A stretch of 64,000 bases of DNA from Paraburkholderia panacisoli. Its GTDB lineage: Bacteria; Pseudomonadota; Gammaproteobacteria; Burkholderiales; Burkholderiaceae. Positions 27,187 to 36,354 of the stretch are shown here, one piece after another. Numbering within the stretch: position 1 is the first letter of the stretch; each line of letters opens with the position of its first letter. Where the stretch lies: contig NZ_VTUZ01000004.1 of assembly GCF_008369935.1 (NCBI RefSeq), forward strand, positions 335,066-399,065, written 5' to 3'. The position numbers were made by a program, and so were the translations under genes. The notes beneath the pieces were generated by a model. It did not search any database and was not told the origin of the DNA. It was given only the letters and a program-made list of their open reading frames with translations.

Positions 27187-28491
27187 TCAGGTTGGTTGGG
27201 TTTTGATCGCGTCGGGCAGCGGCGCGGGCGCCACTTCCTTGACGACGAACAGATAGACGAACGCGGCCGCGAACGCGACGCCCGCGCTGATCAGCAGCGC
27301 GTTGACGAACGAATGCGTCTGGTCGACGACGATGCCGGTGATCACCGGCGCAAACGAGCCGCCCAGATAGCCGCCGAAGTTCTGCATGCTGCCGAGCGAG
27401 GCCACGAGGTGGCGCGGCGCCGCGACGCTGACCAGCGCCCAAGCGGTGCCGCTCGACATATTCACGAAGAACATCGCGCATGACACATAGACGATCGCGA
27501 GCGTGGTGCTCGGCGTGTACGCGGCGGGCACGGTGAACGCCGCCGCGCCGATCAGGCCGATGCACAGCGGCCACTTGCGGCTGCGGATCGGCGCCATGCC
27601 GCGCTTGAGCAGGTAGTCGGCGATCACGCCGCTGCTCAGCATCCCGATGGTGCCGAAGATATACGGAATCGACACCAGCCAACCGGTGTGCGCGATGCTC
27701 AGATGACGCTCCTTCTCCAGATAGCCGGGCAGCCACGTGAGGTACAGCCACACCATGTAGATCACGCCCATGAAGCCGAAGATCATCCCCCATGTATTGC
27801 GCAGCTTGAAGAGCGCGCCCCATTCGGCAAAGCTCAGGCCCTTCGGACGGTCCGCGGCCTTCTGCATGCCTTCGTCCAGGTGGGCGGTCTCGGTGTCGGT
27901 GAGCGCGACTTCATCGCGATTGCGGTAGACCACGTACCAGCCGATCGCCACCAGAACGCCGAGCACACCCATGATGATGAACATGGCGCGCCATCCGAAA
28001 GCCAGCATCAGCACGGTGAGCAGCGGCGGGGCGATCATCGGCGCGATGGTCGACGACGAGATGAAGGTGCCGGTCGGGCGGCCGCGCTCGCGCACCGCGA
28101 ACCATTCGTTGACCACCTTCGCACCTGCCGGGAACAGCGGCGCTTCGGCTACGCCGAGCACGACGCGCGCGGCGAGGAAATGATTGAGCGTCTGGATGAA
28201 GCCGCCCGCGACCTGCGCGAGCGACCACAGGAGCATGCCGAGCCCCAGCATCACGCGTGAGCCGAAACGGTCGAGCAGCGCGCCCACCGGCAACTGCGCG
28301 AACGCGTAGGAGAGCGAAAACGCCGACAGCAGCAGCCCCATCTGCGACGCCGACAGATGAAGCTCCTGGCTTACCAGATGATTGGCGATCGACAGCGTGC
28401 TGCGATCGAGGTAGTTGACGATGCCCGCGACCGTCAGAAAGACGACCGCGACCACCTGGATGCGTTTCAGACGCTGTGACTTCTGAAGCAT
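27187..28491 (-). CDS. MFS transporter, anion:cation symporter type
   Basis: A 434-residue 12-helix transporter. The loop GALLDRFGSRVMLGLGML after helix 2 is the MFS signature, and the N-terminus has NYLDRSTLSIANHLV. It matches the ACS group that carries sugar acids (glucarate, galactonate) or aromatic acids by proton symport. AGGAG lies before ATG 28491. It lies between the two SDR genes in the operon, so it likely imports the substrate they oxidise. Confidence 0.9.
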   Translation of the reverse strand: MLQKSQRLKRIQVVAVVFLTVAGIVNYLDRSTLSIANHLVSQELHLSASQMGLLLSAFSLSYAFAQLPVGALLDRFGSRVMLGLGMLLWSLAQVAGGFIQTLNHFLAARVVLGVAEAPLFPAGAKVVNEWFAVRERGRPTGTFISSSTIAPMIAPPLLTVLMLAFGWRAMFIIMGVLGVLVAIGWYVVYRNRDEVALTDTETAHLDEGMQKAADRPKGLSFAEWGALFKLRNTWGMIFGFMGVIYMVWLYLTWLPGYLEKERHLSIAHTGWLVSIPYIFGTIGMLSSGVIADYLLKRGMAPIRSRKWPLCIGLIGAAAFTVPAAYTPSTTLAIVYVSCAMFFVNMSSGTAWALVSVAAPRHLVASLGSMQNFGGYLGGSFAPVITGIVVDQTHSFVNALLISAGVAFAAAFVYLFVVKEVAPAPLPDAIKTQPT

Positions 28492-28582
28492 GTTTGTCTC
28501 CTGCGCAAGTGACTTGCTGGATGATTGGAATAGTGCGGGTACTAAAGCGGAGCAACGACGCTGCAACCACGATTCAGGCGCA

Positions 28583-29332
28583 TCAGTAAGTCGCCCGTCC
28601 TCCGGACAGATCGAAAATCGCGCCGGTGCTGAACGAACAGGAATCCGAACAAAGCCACAAGGCCAGTTGCGCGACTTCTTCCGTCGTGCCGAGGCGTCCC
28701 ATCGGGCTCTTGCCGATCATCGTCTGCACGTGTGACGGCGACATCTGCGCGAGCAGCGAGGTTTCCACCGCGGCGGGCGCGATCCCGTTCACGAGGATGC
28801 CGGTCTGCGCCAGTTCCTTGCCGAGCGATTTGGTCATCGCGATCACGCCGGCTTTTGCCGCGCTGTATGCGGACGCGTTCGGCGTGCCTTCCTTGCCGGC
28901 CAGCGACGCGACGTTGACGATGCGCCCGGCGTTCGCGCGCCGCATCACCGGCACGACGAAGCGGCTCACGTGATAGGTGCCGACGAGGTTCACGTCGATC
29001 ACGCGCTGCCATTCGAGCGGATCGTATTCGTCGAGCGGCAGCGTGGGGCCCGCGAAGCCCGCGTTGTTCACCAGGTAGTCGATGCGGCCATACGCGTCGA
29101 GCGTCGCCGCGAGCGCGGCTTCGATCGACTCGGGGCGCGTAATGTCCACCGCGAAGTGGCGCGGTGTGCAGCGCGTGTCCTGTGCGCCGGGCACGCGGTC
29201 CCAGTTGACCGCCGCCGCGCCGTTGCGCGCAAACGCATCGCAGACCGCGCGGCCGATGCCGCCGGCCGCGCCGGTCACGACCGCGACGCGCCCGGAGAAA
29301 TCGTATTGAGCGAGACGAGCGGGCGCGCTCAT
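28583..29332 (-). CDS. Short-chain dehydrogenase/reductase (SDR)
   Basis: A 249-residue classical SDR with TGAAGGIG at 20-27 and catalytic Ser143, Tyr156, Lys160 (NVASLAGKEG, ASAYSAAKAG). Its ATG overlaps the stop of the cupin gene (ATGA), so the two are translated together. With the second SDR in the same operon it may carry out successive oxidations. Which substrate is unknown. Confidence 0.9.
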   Translation of the reverse strand: MSAPARLAQYDFSGRVAVVTGAAGGIGRAVCDAFARNGAAAVNWDRVPGAQDTRCTPRHFAVDITRPESIEAALAATLDAYGRIDYLVNNAGFAGPTLPLDEYDPLEWQRVIDVNLVGTYHVSRFVVPVMRRANAGRIVNVASLAGKEGTPNASAYSAAKAGVIAMTKSLGKELAQTGILVNGIAPAAVETSLLAQMSPSHVQTMIGKSPMGRLGTTEEVAQLALWLCSDSCSFSTGAIFDLSGGRATY

Positions 29333-29850
29333 CGGATGAACTGGTCCACGTAGTCCTCACCGAGGCCGACCGCCGCATAGTGCTTGCGGCACATGTCGAT
29401 CTTGGTGAACACGTCCTCGTAGCCGGTGTAGTTGCCGTACGGGTCGCAATAGAACATCACGCCGTTGACCTGGAAGTACGTGATCATTTCCTCGACGTCG
29501 TCGGGCACATAGAGCGTGTGCGTTTCGCCGGGCGGCTCGTACACGTAGCTGCCTTCGGTGGCTTCCCAATCGTGCTCCAGATAGCGCCAGCGGCCCTTGA
29601 GCACCATCCCGTGCACGCTTTGCGGATGACGATGCCGGCTCAGCACGCCGGACTTCCGAACCCGCAGCAGGTTCATCCAGTAGCCTTGCGACGCGTTCAG
29701 GCATAGCGGACGAAACGACACGTTTTCGGCCTGCGGGACCCATACGCGTTCATCGGTCGGGATCGCGAAGGGCACGACGATTTCCTGCTGCGCTTCCTTC
29801 GGGAACGGCAACTGGTACGGCGTCATAGGGGAATGGTTAGCCTCGGGCAT
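29329..29850 (-). CDS. Cupin-fold dioxygenase, 2,4'-dihydroxyacetophenone dioxygenase family
   Basis: A 173-residue single-domain cupin. The metal-binding blocks are SRHRHPQSVHGMVLKG (three His candidates) and a late PPGETHTLYVPDD. It matches the 2,4'-dihydroxyacetophenone dioxygenase family, which cleave C-C bonds next to a carbonyl using one iron and O2. Lying first in the operon, before two dehydrogenases and an importer, it is probably the ring- or chain-cleaving step. Other cupins of this size are isomerases, so the reaction is not certain. GAGGAT precedes the ATG. Confidence 0.75.
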   Translation of the reverse strand: MPEANHSPMTPYQLPFPKEAQQEIVVPFAIPTDERVWVPQAENVSFRPLCLNASQGYWMNLLRVRKSGVLSRHRHPQSVHGMVLKGRWRYLEHDWEATEGSYVYEPPGETHTLYVPDDVEEMITYFQVNGVMFYCDPYGNYTGYEDVFTKIDMCRKHYAAVGLGEDYVDQFIR

Positions 29851-29877
29851 GGGGATCCTCTTTGAAATGTCCGCATT

Positions 29878-29894
29878 GTGGACATATGGTCCAC
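29878..29894. promoter_or_regulatory. Candidate IclR operator at the cupin operon start site
   Basis: GTGGAC-atatg-GTCCAC is a perfect 6-bp inverted repeat just downstream of the predicted transcription start. A further ATGTCC half-site at 29867-29872 pairs with GGACAT at 29880-29885, so three half-sites overlap. The position suits repression by the IclR protein encoded at the end of the operon. Confidence 0.5.
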
Positions 29895-29903
29895 GATATG
29901 GCT

Positions 29904-29932
29904 ATTATCAGAACGCCCTTGATCGAGGTCAA
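29904..29932 (-). promoter_or_regulatory. Sigma-70-type promoter of the cupin operon
   Basis: Read on the minus strand: TTGACC (29932-29927), a 17-base spacer, and GATAAT (29909-29904). The spacing is optimal and both hexamers are near consensus, rare in this GC-rich window. Transcription should start near 29897, about 47 bases before the ATG. Confidence 0.65.
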
Positions 29933-30111
29933 TCCTGGGGAAATTACTTAAGAGGCGCGCAAGGTGAGCGGTTTCTAAGTGCTGCGAAGGACTTCGGAAA
30001 GACGGATGCGAGCAGTTCCACAACGCGCGAGCATATGCCCGATCAACCCTGCCGCGCCCTCGCGTTGCATCGCGAACCGGCACCGGCACACACCTCGCGA
30101 TCGCTCACCAT

Positions 30112-30129
30112 CTTTAAGCTTCCTTTAAG
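30112..30129. promoter_or_regulatory. CTTTAAG direct repeat upstream of the Do protease
   Basis: CTTTAAG occurs twice with an 11-base period (30112-30118 and 30123-30129), typical spacing for an OmpR/PhoB-family response regulator dimer. A related CTTCCTT element recurs between them and again about 30 bases on. It lies 56 bases before the protease start. The rest of 29851-30184 shows no gene. Confidence 0.4.
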
Positions 30130-30184
30130 TGGAGCCCACTACATTACGCTTCCTTCACGTAACCCACCGCAACGTCTCCAACTT

Positions 30185-31618
30185 ATGACCATCAAGAAAT
30201 ATTGGCGCGGCAGCGCTGCCGTCTGCGTCGCGCTCGCGGCCGCCGGTACGTATGCGATCAGCCATCGCGAAGCCGATGCGTCGGTCAGTGATGCTCATGG
30301 CCAGATCGCCGCGCCCGGCGCTTCGTCAGGCATCACCGGCACACGCTCTTCGGCGCCGGATTTCTCCAGCATCGTTACGCGCTACGGCCCCGCGGTCGTG
30401 CATATCGGCGCGAAGCAGGCCGCTTCCCCCGACGAAAACGGCGAAGGCGGACGTGGTGGCGAAGCGCTGGGATCGGGCTTCATCATCAGCCAGGACGGCT
30501 ACGTTCTGACCAACAACCACGTGGTCGAAGGCGCGGAGCGGGTGACCGTCAAGCTGATGGACGGCCGTGAATTCCACGCCCGGGTGGTCGGCACGGACAA
30601 GACCTCCGACGTCGCGGTGCTGAAGATCGAAGCATCGAATCTGCCGACCGTGAGGATCGGCAACCCCGCCGACAGCAAGGTCGGCGAATGGGTGGTGGCG
30701 ATCGGCTCGCCGTACGGTTTCGACAACACGGTGACGTCCGGCATCATCAGCGCGAAGGCGCGTCAAATGTCCGACGACAGCCCGATCCCGTTCATTCAGA
30801 CCGACGTGCCGGTCAATCCCGGCAACTCGGGCGGCCCGCTGTTCAATCTGAACGGCGAAGTCATCGGCATCAACTCGATGATCTATTCGCGCACGGGCGG
30901 CTTCCAGGGGCTGTCATTCGCGATTCCGATCGACGCGGCAATGCACGTGAAAGACCAGCTCGTGCGAACCGGTCATGTGAGCCGCGGCCGCATCGGCGTA
31001 GGCGTGCAGCCGGTTACGGCGGAGCAGGCCAAGCAACTTGGCCTCGACTCGACGCATGGCGCGCTGGTCGGTTCGGTCGATCCGAGCGGCCCGGCACAGG
31101 CGGCCGGCTTGCGCGAAGGTGATGTGATCGTCGGCGTGAACGGCACGCGGATTGCCAGCACGACGGAACTGATGGCACAGGTCTCGCAACTCACGCCGGG
31201 CAGCACCGCGACGGTCAACGTGTGGCGTAACGGCGCCGAGCGCAAGCTGTCGGTCACGGTCGGCGCGCAGGCGCCGCAGATCGCCTCCGCTGCGCCGCGC
31301 GCGCGGCAGCAGCAGCCGGACCAGGCGCGTCCGCAGCAGCCGGAGCAGGCGCGTCCGCGTCTGGGCGTGGCAGTGCGTCCGCTCACCGACGACGAGCGCC
31401 AGGAAGCGTCGCTGCCGGGCGGCGTGGTCGTGCAGCAGGCAAGTGGTCCGGCCGCCGCGGCGGGCATTCAGACTGGCGACATCATCGTGGCAGTGGACGG
31501 CCATGTGATTCGCGGCGTCGAACAGCTTCGAAAGCTGATTGCACAGGCGGACGACAGCGTTTCCGTCACCGTGGTGCGCGATGGTGAAGAAGCGTCGGTG
31601 AACGTGACGCTGGGCTGA
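30185..31618 (+). CDS. Do/DegP-family periplasmic serine protease with two PDZ domains
   Basis: A 477-residue HtrA-type protease. An N-terminal membrane segment (VCVALAAAGTYAI) targets it to the periplasm. The catalytic triad is His112 (NNHVVEG), Asp142 (TSDVAVLKI) and Ser215 (PGNSGGPLF). PDZ1 (RIGVGVQPV..., about 265-355) and PDZ2 (RLGVAVRPL..., about 385-470) follow. They are joined by a Gln/Pro/Arg linker built from two near-identical 8-residue repeats. It degrades or refolds misfolded envelope proteins. The upstream frame stays open to 29849 but looks non-coding. Confidence 0.92.
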   Translation: MTIKKYWRGSAAVCVALAAAGTYAISHREADASVSDAHGQIAAPGASSGITGTRSSAPDFSSIVTRYGPAVVHIGAKQAASPDENGEGGRGGEALGSGFIISQDGYVLTNNHVVEGAERVTVKLMDGREFHARVVGTDKTSDVAVLKIEASNLPTVRIGNPADSKVGEWVVAIGSPYGFDNTVTSGIISAKARQMSDDSPIPFIQTDVPVNPGNSGGPLFNLNGEVIGINSMIYSRTGGFQGLSFAIPIDAAMHVKDQLVRTGHVSRGRIGVGVQPVTAEQAKQLGLDSTHGALVGSVDPSGPAQAAGLREGDVIVGVNGTRIASTTELMAQVSQLTPGSTATVNVWRNGAERKLSVTVGAQAPQIASAAPRARQQQPDQARPQQPEQARPRLGVAVRPLTDDERQEASLPGGVVVQQASGPAAAAGIQTGDIIVAVDGHVIRGVEQLRKLIAQADDSVSVTVVRDGEEASVNVTLG

Positions 31619-31651
31619 TCAACTGGCGGCATCTCAACGCCATCGCAGGAC

Positions 31652-31684
31652 GGCACTGCGCGCATCGGGAACGCGCGCAGTGCC
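31652..31684. terminator. Bidirectional hairpin between protease and RND operon 2
   Basis: A perfect 12-bp inverted repeat (GGCACTGCGCGC at 31652-31663, GCGCGCAGTGCC at 31673-31684) with a 9-base loop lies between convergent genes. It ends right at the stop codon of the outer-membrane lipoprotein gene. Confidence 0.7.
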
Positions 31685-33139
31685 TTAGTTGGACTGCTTG
31701 TTCCCATGCGCTTGCGGTGCATCGGGCCCACCGCCCAGCGCGACGTAAAGCGATACACCGTTTTGCAGCGCGGTCGCGCGAAGCTGAATGAGCTGCTGCT
31801 CGGCAGCAAATAGATTGCGCCGCGCATCCACCACTTCCAGATAGATCGAAATGCCGTTTTCGTAACGCAGCTCGGCGGTTTCCGCGAGCTGCCGTTGCGC
31901 TTGGACAGCCTGTTCCTGCGCGGCAATCTGTTCCTTATAGCGCTGCCGTCCGATCAATGCATCGGACACCTCACGAAAAGCGGTCTGCACGGTGCGCTGA
32001 TAATCGGCGACCAGTTCGTCGCGCCGCGCGCGCGCCTGGGAGAGCTGAGCCTGGCGTTGACCAGCATCGAAAATCGGCATGGCGAGCAAAGCGCCGAACG
32101 ACCACGCCTGGCTGCCGGGCACGAACAGATCGTTCAATTCCGCCGACACATAACCGAAACTCCCCGTCAGCGCGATGCGCGGAAAGAAGTCGGCGCGCGC
32201 CGCGCCGATATCCGCGTCCGCGGCGCGCAACTGCTGCTCGGCCAGCAAGATATCGGGCCGATTGACGAGCAGCGCGGACGGCAGGCCGGGGTCCAACTCG
32301 TTGAACTGTCTGGCGTCGGCAATCGGCGGTGCCGGCGGCAACGCATCCTCTAGCGGCCCCCCCACCAGCACCTCCAGCTGATTGTGCTGCTGCGCGGTCG
32401 TTCTTTGCAGCTCCGCCAACTGGGTCTGCGCCTGGGTCACGAGAATCGCGGCCTGCTCGTAATCGACCATCGACGTCACGCCCGCGTCCAGCCGATCTTT
32501 CGCGACGTCGAGCGCATACCGGCGGCTCGCGAGCGTCCGCTCGGCAAGCTCGATGCCTTCCTCGCCGGAACGGATCGCATAGTAGCTCGCCGCGACATTG
32601 CCGATCAGCGACAGACGGAATGCGCGCTGCGCCTCGACGGTCGCCAGATATCTGAGGCGCGCGGCTTCGCTCATGTTGCGCACGCGCCCCCAGAAGTCCA
32701 GTTCGAACGAGCTCACCGCCGCCTGAACGTTGTACTGGTTGAATTGAATCGACGTGCCGGTGTCGCCCAACTCGGGCTCGATCGAGCCGAGCGGCGCCTT
32801 GGTGCGGGTCGCGCCGGCGTTCACGTTCACTTGCGGAAAGCGCGCGGCGTTCTGGATGCGATAGAACGCGCGCGCCTGTTCGATGCGCGCCACCGACGCC
32901 GCGAGATCGCGATTGCGTTCGAGCGCCGTCGTGATCAGCAGCTTCAATTGCGGATCGGCGAAAAAGGTTTGCCAGTCGATCTCGGCCGCGAGACGTGCGT
33001 CCGGTGTGCCCGGCGAGGCGGGCACCGCCGGCGTATCGAAGTGTTCGGCGATCGGCAACTCGGGCTGGCGATAGGTCGGCGCGAAGTTGCACGCTGCGAG
33101 CGCGCAGCAGACGAGCGGGAACAGCAGGCGCTTACGCAT
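31685..33139 (-). CDS. NodT-family outer-membrane efflux lipoprotein (RND system 2)
   Basis: A 484-residue channel protein. The signal peptide ends in lipobox LAAC (MRKRLLFPLVCCALAACNFAP). Two OEP domains follow (RNRDLAASVARIEQARAFYRIQNAARFP and ADIGAARADFFPRIALTGSFG). GGAGG precedes ATG 33139. Its start overlaps the end of the pump gene by 8 bases, so translation is coupled. It completes a tripartite pump distinct from the one at 15.8-21.8 kb. Confidence 0.9.
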   Translation of the reverse strand: MRKRLLFPLVCCALAACNFAPTYRQPELPIAEHFDTPAVPASPGTPDARLAAEIDWQTFFADPQLKLLITTALERNRDLAASVARIEQARAFYRIQNAARFPQVNVNAGATRTKAPLGSIEPELGDTGTSIQFNQYNVQAAVSSFELDFWGRVRNMSEAARLRYLATVEAQRAFRLSLIGNVAASYYAIRSGEEGIELAERTLASRRYALDVAKDRLDAGVTSMVDYEQAAILVTQAQTQLAELQRTTAQQHNQLEVLVGGPLEDALPPAPPIADARQFNELDPGLPSALLVNRPDILLAEQQLRAADADIGAARADFFPRIALTGSFGYVSAELNDLFVPGSQAWSFGALLAMPIFDAGQRQAQLSQARARRDELVADYQRTVQTAFREVSDALIGRQRYKEQIAAQEQAVQAQRQLAETAELRYENGISIYLEVVDARRNLFAAEQQLIQLRATALQNGVSLYVALGGGPDAPQAHGNKQSN

Positions 33140-36100
33140 CGTGCCGTCCTCCGCCTGGTTCGCCATTGGCGGGCGAGGGTGCGGATCGCGGCGGCCCGTC
33201 CAGATCGTCCAGATCGCTCTTGCGTTTCTTACGGCTCAGCCAGCGGCGCGCGGCCACGTAGAACAGCGGCGTGAAAAACACGCCGAACAGCGTCGCGGTC
33301 AACATGCTGCCCATCACGCCGGTGCCGACTGCGCGCCGGCTCGCCGCGCCCGCGCCGGCGGCGAGCACGAGCGGCATCATGCCGAGCACGAAGGTGACGC
33401 TGGTCATCAGGATCGGGCGCAGACGCTGCTGCGCGCCGTTCTTCGCGGCGGTGACGGCGTCGCTGCCCTCGGACTCCTCCTTGATCGCGAACTCGACGAT
33501 CAGGATCGCGTTTTTCGCCGCGAGCCCGATGATGGTCACGAGCCCGATGTTGAAGTAGACGTCCGCCGAGAGGCCGCGCAGCATCGTCAGCAACACTGCG
33601 CCGATCACGCCGAACGGGATGATCAGCAGCACCGCCGCCGGAATCGCCCAGCTTTCGTACAACGCGGCCAGCAGCAGGAACACGACCACCAGCGACAGTC
33701 CGAGCAGCATGCCGATCTGCCCGCCGGCCTGTTTCTCTTCGAAGGCCGTACCGGTCCATTCATACGTGAAATTGCCGGTCAGCACGTGCGATGCAATGCG
33801 TTCCATCTCGGCGATGGCCGCGCCGCTCGAACGGCCCGCGGCGGCCTGGCCCGACAAGGTCGCGGACGGAAAGCCGTTGTAGCGTTCGAGCTGCTGCGGA
33901 CCGGAGATCCAGCGAACGCGGCTGAACGCCGAAAACGGCACCATCTCGTTGCGGTTGTTGCGAAGCCTCAGCGCGCTCACGTCTTCGGCTCTCATCCGAT
34001 GCTCGGCGTCAGCCTGCAGGATGACACGCAGCACGTTGCCTTCGAACACGAAGTCGTTCACATAGTTCGCGCCGAACGAGAGCGCCAGCGCCTGATTCAC
34101 CTGACCGATCTGCAGGCCCAGCGCGCGAGCCTTGATGCGGTCGATCTCCACGTACAGTTGCGGCGCCTCCGGCATGCCTTCGGAGCGCACGCCCGCGAGC
34201 ACGCTGCTTTGCGACGCCTCGATCATCACGCGCCGCGCGGCCTGTTGCAGCGCCTCGCCGCCCACGCCGCTGCGATCCTGGATCTTCATCGTGAAGCCGG
34301 TCGCGTTGCCGAGCGACGGGATAGCCGGTGGATCGAGCGCGAAGATGGTCGCCTCGGGAATCTGCCGGAACGCGCCATTCGCGCGGCGCACCAGCGCGCT
34401 CGCGGAGTTCGCCTCGCCGGGGCGCTCGTCCCACGGCTTCAGGTCGACGAAGGACAGCGCCGCCGATTGTCCCTGGCCGAAGAAGCTGAAGCCCGTCACC
34501 GACGCGACGTTGCGCACTTGCGGCTGCTGTTGCAGGAATGCCTCGACCTGGCGGATCGCCTGCTGCGTGCGTTGTTCGGTGGAACCCGGCGCGCCGGTGT
34601 AGGTGATGAACAGATGCCCCTGGTCCTCGGTCGGCAGAAAGCCGCCCGGCAAACGCACGAACAGGTAAGCGGTGATCACGCATGCGATCACGAACACGAG
34701 CAGCCAGCGCAGCGGCGCGCGCAGCATCGCGTCGACGCCGCGAATATAGCGCTCGGTGCCTGCGCCCAGACCTCGGTTGAAACCGTCGAACACGCGGTGC
34801 AGCAGCCTTGCGGCGCGCGAGCTCGAAGCGGCGCCTTGCGTCGTTTCATTGCGCAGCAGCGCGGCGCACAACGCTGCGCCGAGCGTAAGCGCAAGCAGCG
34901 TGGAGAGCAGAATCGAAACCGCCAGCGTGACCGAGAATTGCCGGTAGATGCCGCCCGTCGAGCCGGGGAAGAACGCCATCGGGATGAACACCGCGACCAG
35001 CACCAGCGTGCTCGCGATCACCGCGCCGGAAATCTGGCCGACCGCCTTCACAGTCGCGCGCGGCGCGCTGAGTCCTTCTTCGCGCATGATGCGCGCGACG
35101 TTCTCGACGACCACGATCGCATCGTCGTTGAGGATGCCGATCGCCACCACCATGCCGAACAGCGACAGGATGTTGATCGACAGGCCGAACAGATAGAGCC
35201 CCGCGCAGGTGCCGATCAGCGCGACCGGCACGACCAGCGTCGGAATCAGCGTGGCGCGCCAGTCCTGCAGGAACAGGAACACCACCACGGTGACGAGCAG
35301 CAGCGCTTCGATCATCGTGCGCATCACGCCCTGCACGGACGTGGTGATGAACGGCGTGGTGTCGAACGGCACGGTCCAGGTCACGCCGCGCGGGAAGATC
35401 GGCTGCAGTTCGGCCATGCGCTGGCGCACGTTGTTGGCGACGGCCAGCGCGTTCGCGCCGCTCGCCAGCTGGATCGCGATGCCGGCCGCTTCCTTGCCGT
35501 TGACGGTGAGCCGGTTGCCGTAGCTGTCGTTGCCGAGCTCGACCCGCGCGACGTCGCCCAGCCGCACGGTCGAGCCGTCCGGATTGGCGTGCACGATGAT
35601 TTCGCGGAACTGCTCCGGGGTCGAGAAGCGGCTTTGCGTGACGATCTGCGCGGTGAATTCGGAGTGGTCGGCGTTGGGCTGGTCGCCCAGTCCGCCGCCG
35701 GCGGTCTGGCTGTTCTGCTCCTGCACCGCCGCGAACACCTCGCTCGCCGACAGCCCGAAGCCCGCGAGCTTGCCGGGGTCCAGCCAGATCCGCATCGCGT
35801 ACGACGAGCCGAACAGCTGCACGTCGCCGACCCCGTCGATGCGGCGCAACTCGTTGACGATGTTGTTGGACGCGAAGTTGCCCATCGCCGTCGCGTTGGT
35901 GGAGCCGTCGGCGTTCTGCAGCGCCAGCAGCATCAGGAAGCCCGACGACGCCTTGGTCACGCGCACGCCGAGCTGCCGCACTTCGAGCGGCAGACGCGGC
36001 TCGACCCGGCTCAGACGGTCCTGTACCTGGGTGCGCGCGATGTCCAGATTGGTGCCAGGCTTGAGCACCACCGTGATCTGTGCAGTACCGTTCGAGCGGC

Positions 36101-36344
36101 TGACCGACGACATGTAGAGAAAATTCTCGATGCCGTTCATCTCGTCTTCGATGATCGAGGTCACGGTCCGCTCGAGCGTACGCGCATCGGCGCCGCTGAA
36201 GCTCGCAGAAATGCTGAGCGAAGGCGGCGCGACGTCGGGATACTGTTCGACCGGCAGAAGCGCCACGGCCAGGCCGCCGAACAGCACCGTGAAGAGTGCG
36301 ATGACCCACGCGAAGACCGGACGGGAAACGAAGAATCGATTCAT
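33132..36344 (-). CDS. RND multidrug efflux pump, AcrB/HAE1 type (system 2)
   Basis: A 1070-residue pump with the N-terminus MNRFFVSRPVFAWVIALFT and porter start PVEQYPDVAPPSLSISASF. Asp407 and Asp408 (AIGILNDDAIVVVENV) align by position with the AcrB proton relay; the residue before them is Asn where AcrB has Val. It likely exports hydrophobic drugs, solvents or plant phenolics. It starts 10 bases after the adaptor gene. The C-terminal tail is Pro/Arg/Asp-rich. Confidence 0.93.
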   Translation of the reverse strand: MNRFFVSRPVFAWVIALFTVLFGGLAVALLPVEQYPDVAPPSLSISASFSGADARTLERTVTSIIEDEMNGIENFLYMSSVSRSNGTAQITVVLKPGTNLDIARTQVQDRLSRVEPRLPLEVRQLGVRVTKASSGFLMLLALQNADGSTNATAMGNFASNNIVNELRRIDGVGDVQLFGSSYAMRIWLDPGKLAGFGLSASEVFAAVQEQNSQTAGGGLGDQPNADHSEFTAQIVTQSRFSTPEQFREIIVHANPDGSTVRLGDVARVELGNDSYGNRLTVNGKEAAGIAIQLASGANALAVANNVRQRMAELQPIFPRGVTWTVPFDTTPFITTSVQGVMRTMIEALLLVTVVVFLFLQDWRATLIPTLVVPVALIGTCAGLYLFGLSINILSLFGMVVAIGILNDDAIVVVENVARIMREEGLSAPRATVKAVGQISGAVIASTLVLVAVFIPMAFFPGSTGGIYRQFSVTLAVSILLSTLLALTLGAALCAALLRNETTQGAASSSRAARLLHRVFDGFNRGLGAGTERYIRGVDAMLRAPLRWLLVFVIACVITAYLFVRLPGGFLPTEDQGHLFITYTGAPGSTEQRTQQAIRQVEAFLQQQPQVRNVASVTGFSFFGQGQSAALSFVDLKPWDERPGEANSASALVRRANGAFRQIPEATIFALDPPAIPSLGNATGFTMKIQDRSGVGGEALQQAARRVMIEASQSSVLAGVRSEGMPEAPQLYVEIDRIKARALGLQIGQVNQALALSFGANYVNDFVFEGNVLRVILQADAEHRMRAEDVSALRLRNNRNEMVPFSAFSRVRWISGPQQLERYNGFPSATLSGQAAAGRSSGAAIAEMERIASHVLTGNFTYEWTGTAFEEKQAGGQIGMLLGLSLVVVFLLLAALYESWAIPAAVLLIIPFGVIGAVLLTMLRGLSADVYFNIGLVTIIGLAAKNAILIVEFAIKEESEGSDAVTAAKNGAQQRLRPILMTSVTFVLGMMPLVLAAGAGAASRRAVGTGVMGSMLTATLFGVFFTPLFYVAARRWLSRKKRKSDLDDLDGPPRSAPSPANGEPGGGRHDA

Positions 36345-36354
36345 CGGGCGCCCG

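Noticed and set aside
29849..30184. An extended N-terminus for the Do protease starting at 29849
   Set aside because: The extension has no signal peptide at its start, overlaps the divergent promoter and would place the true membrane segment internally; ATG 30185 gives a normal HtrA-type protein.
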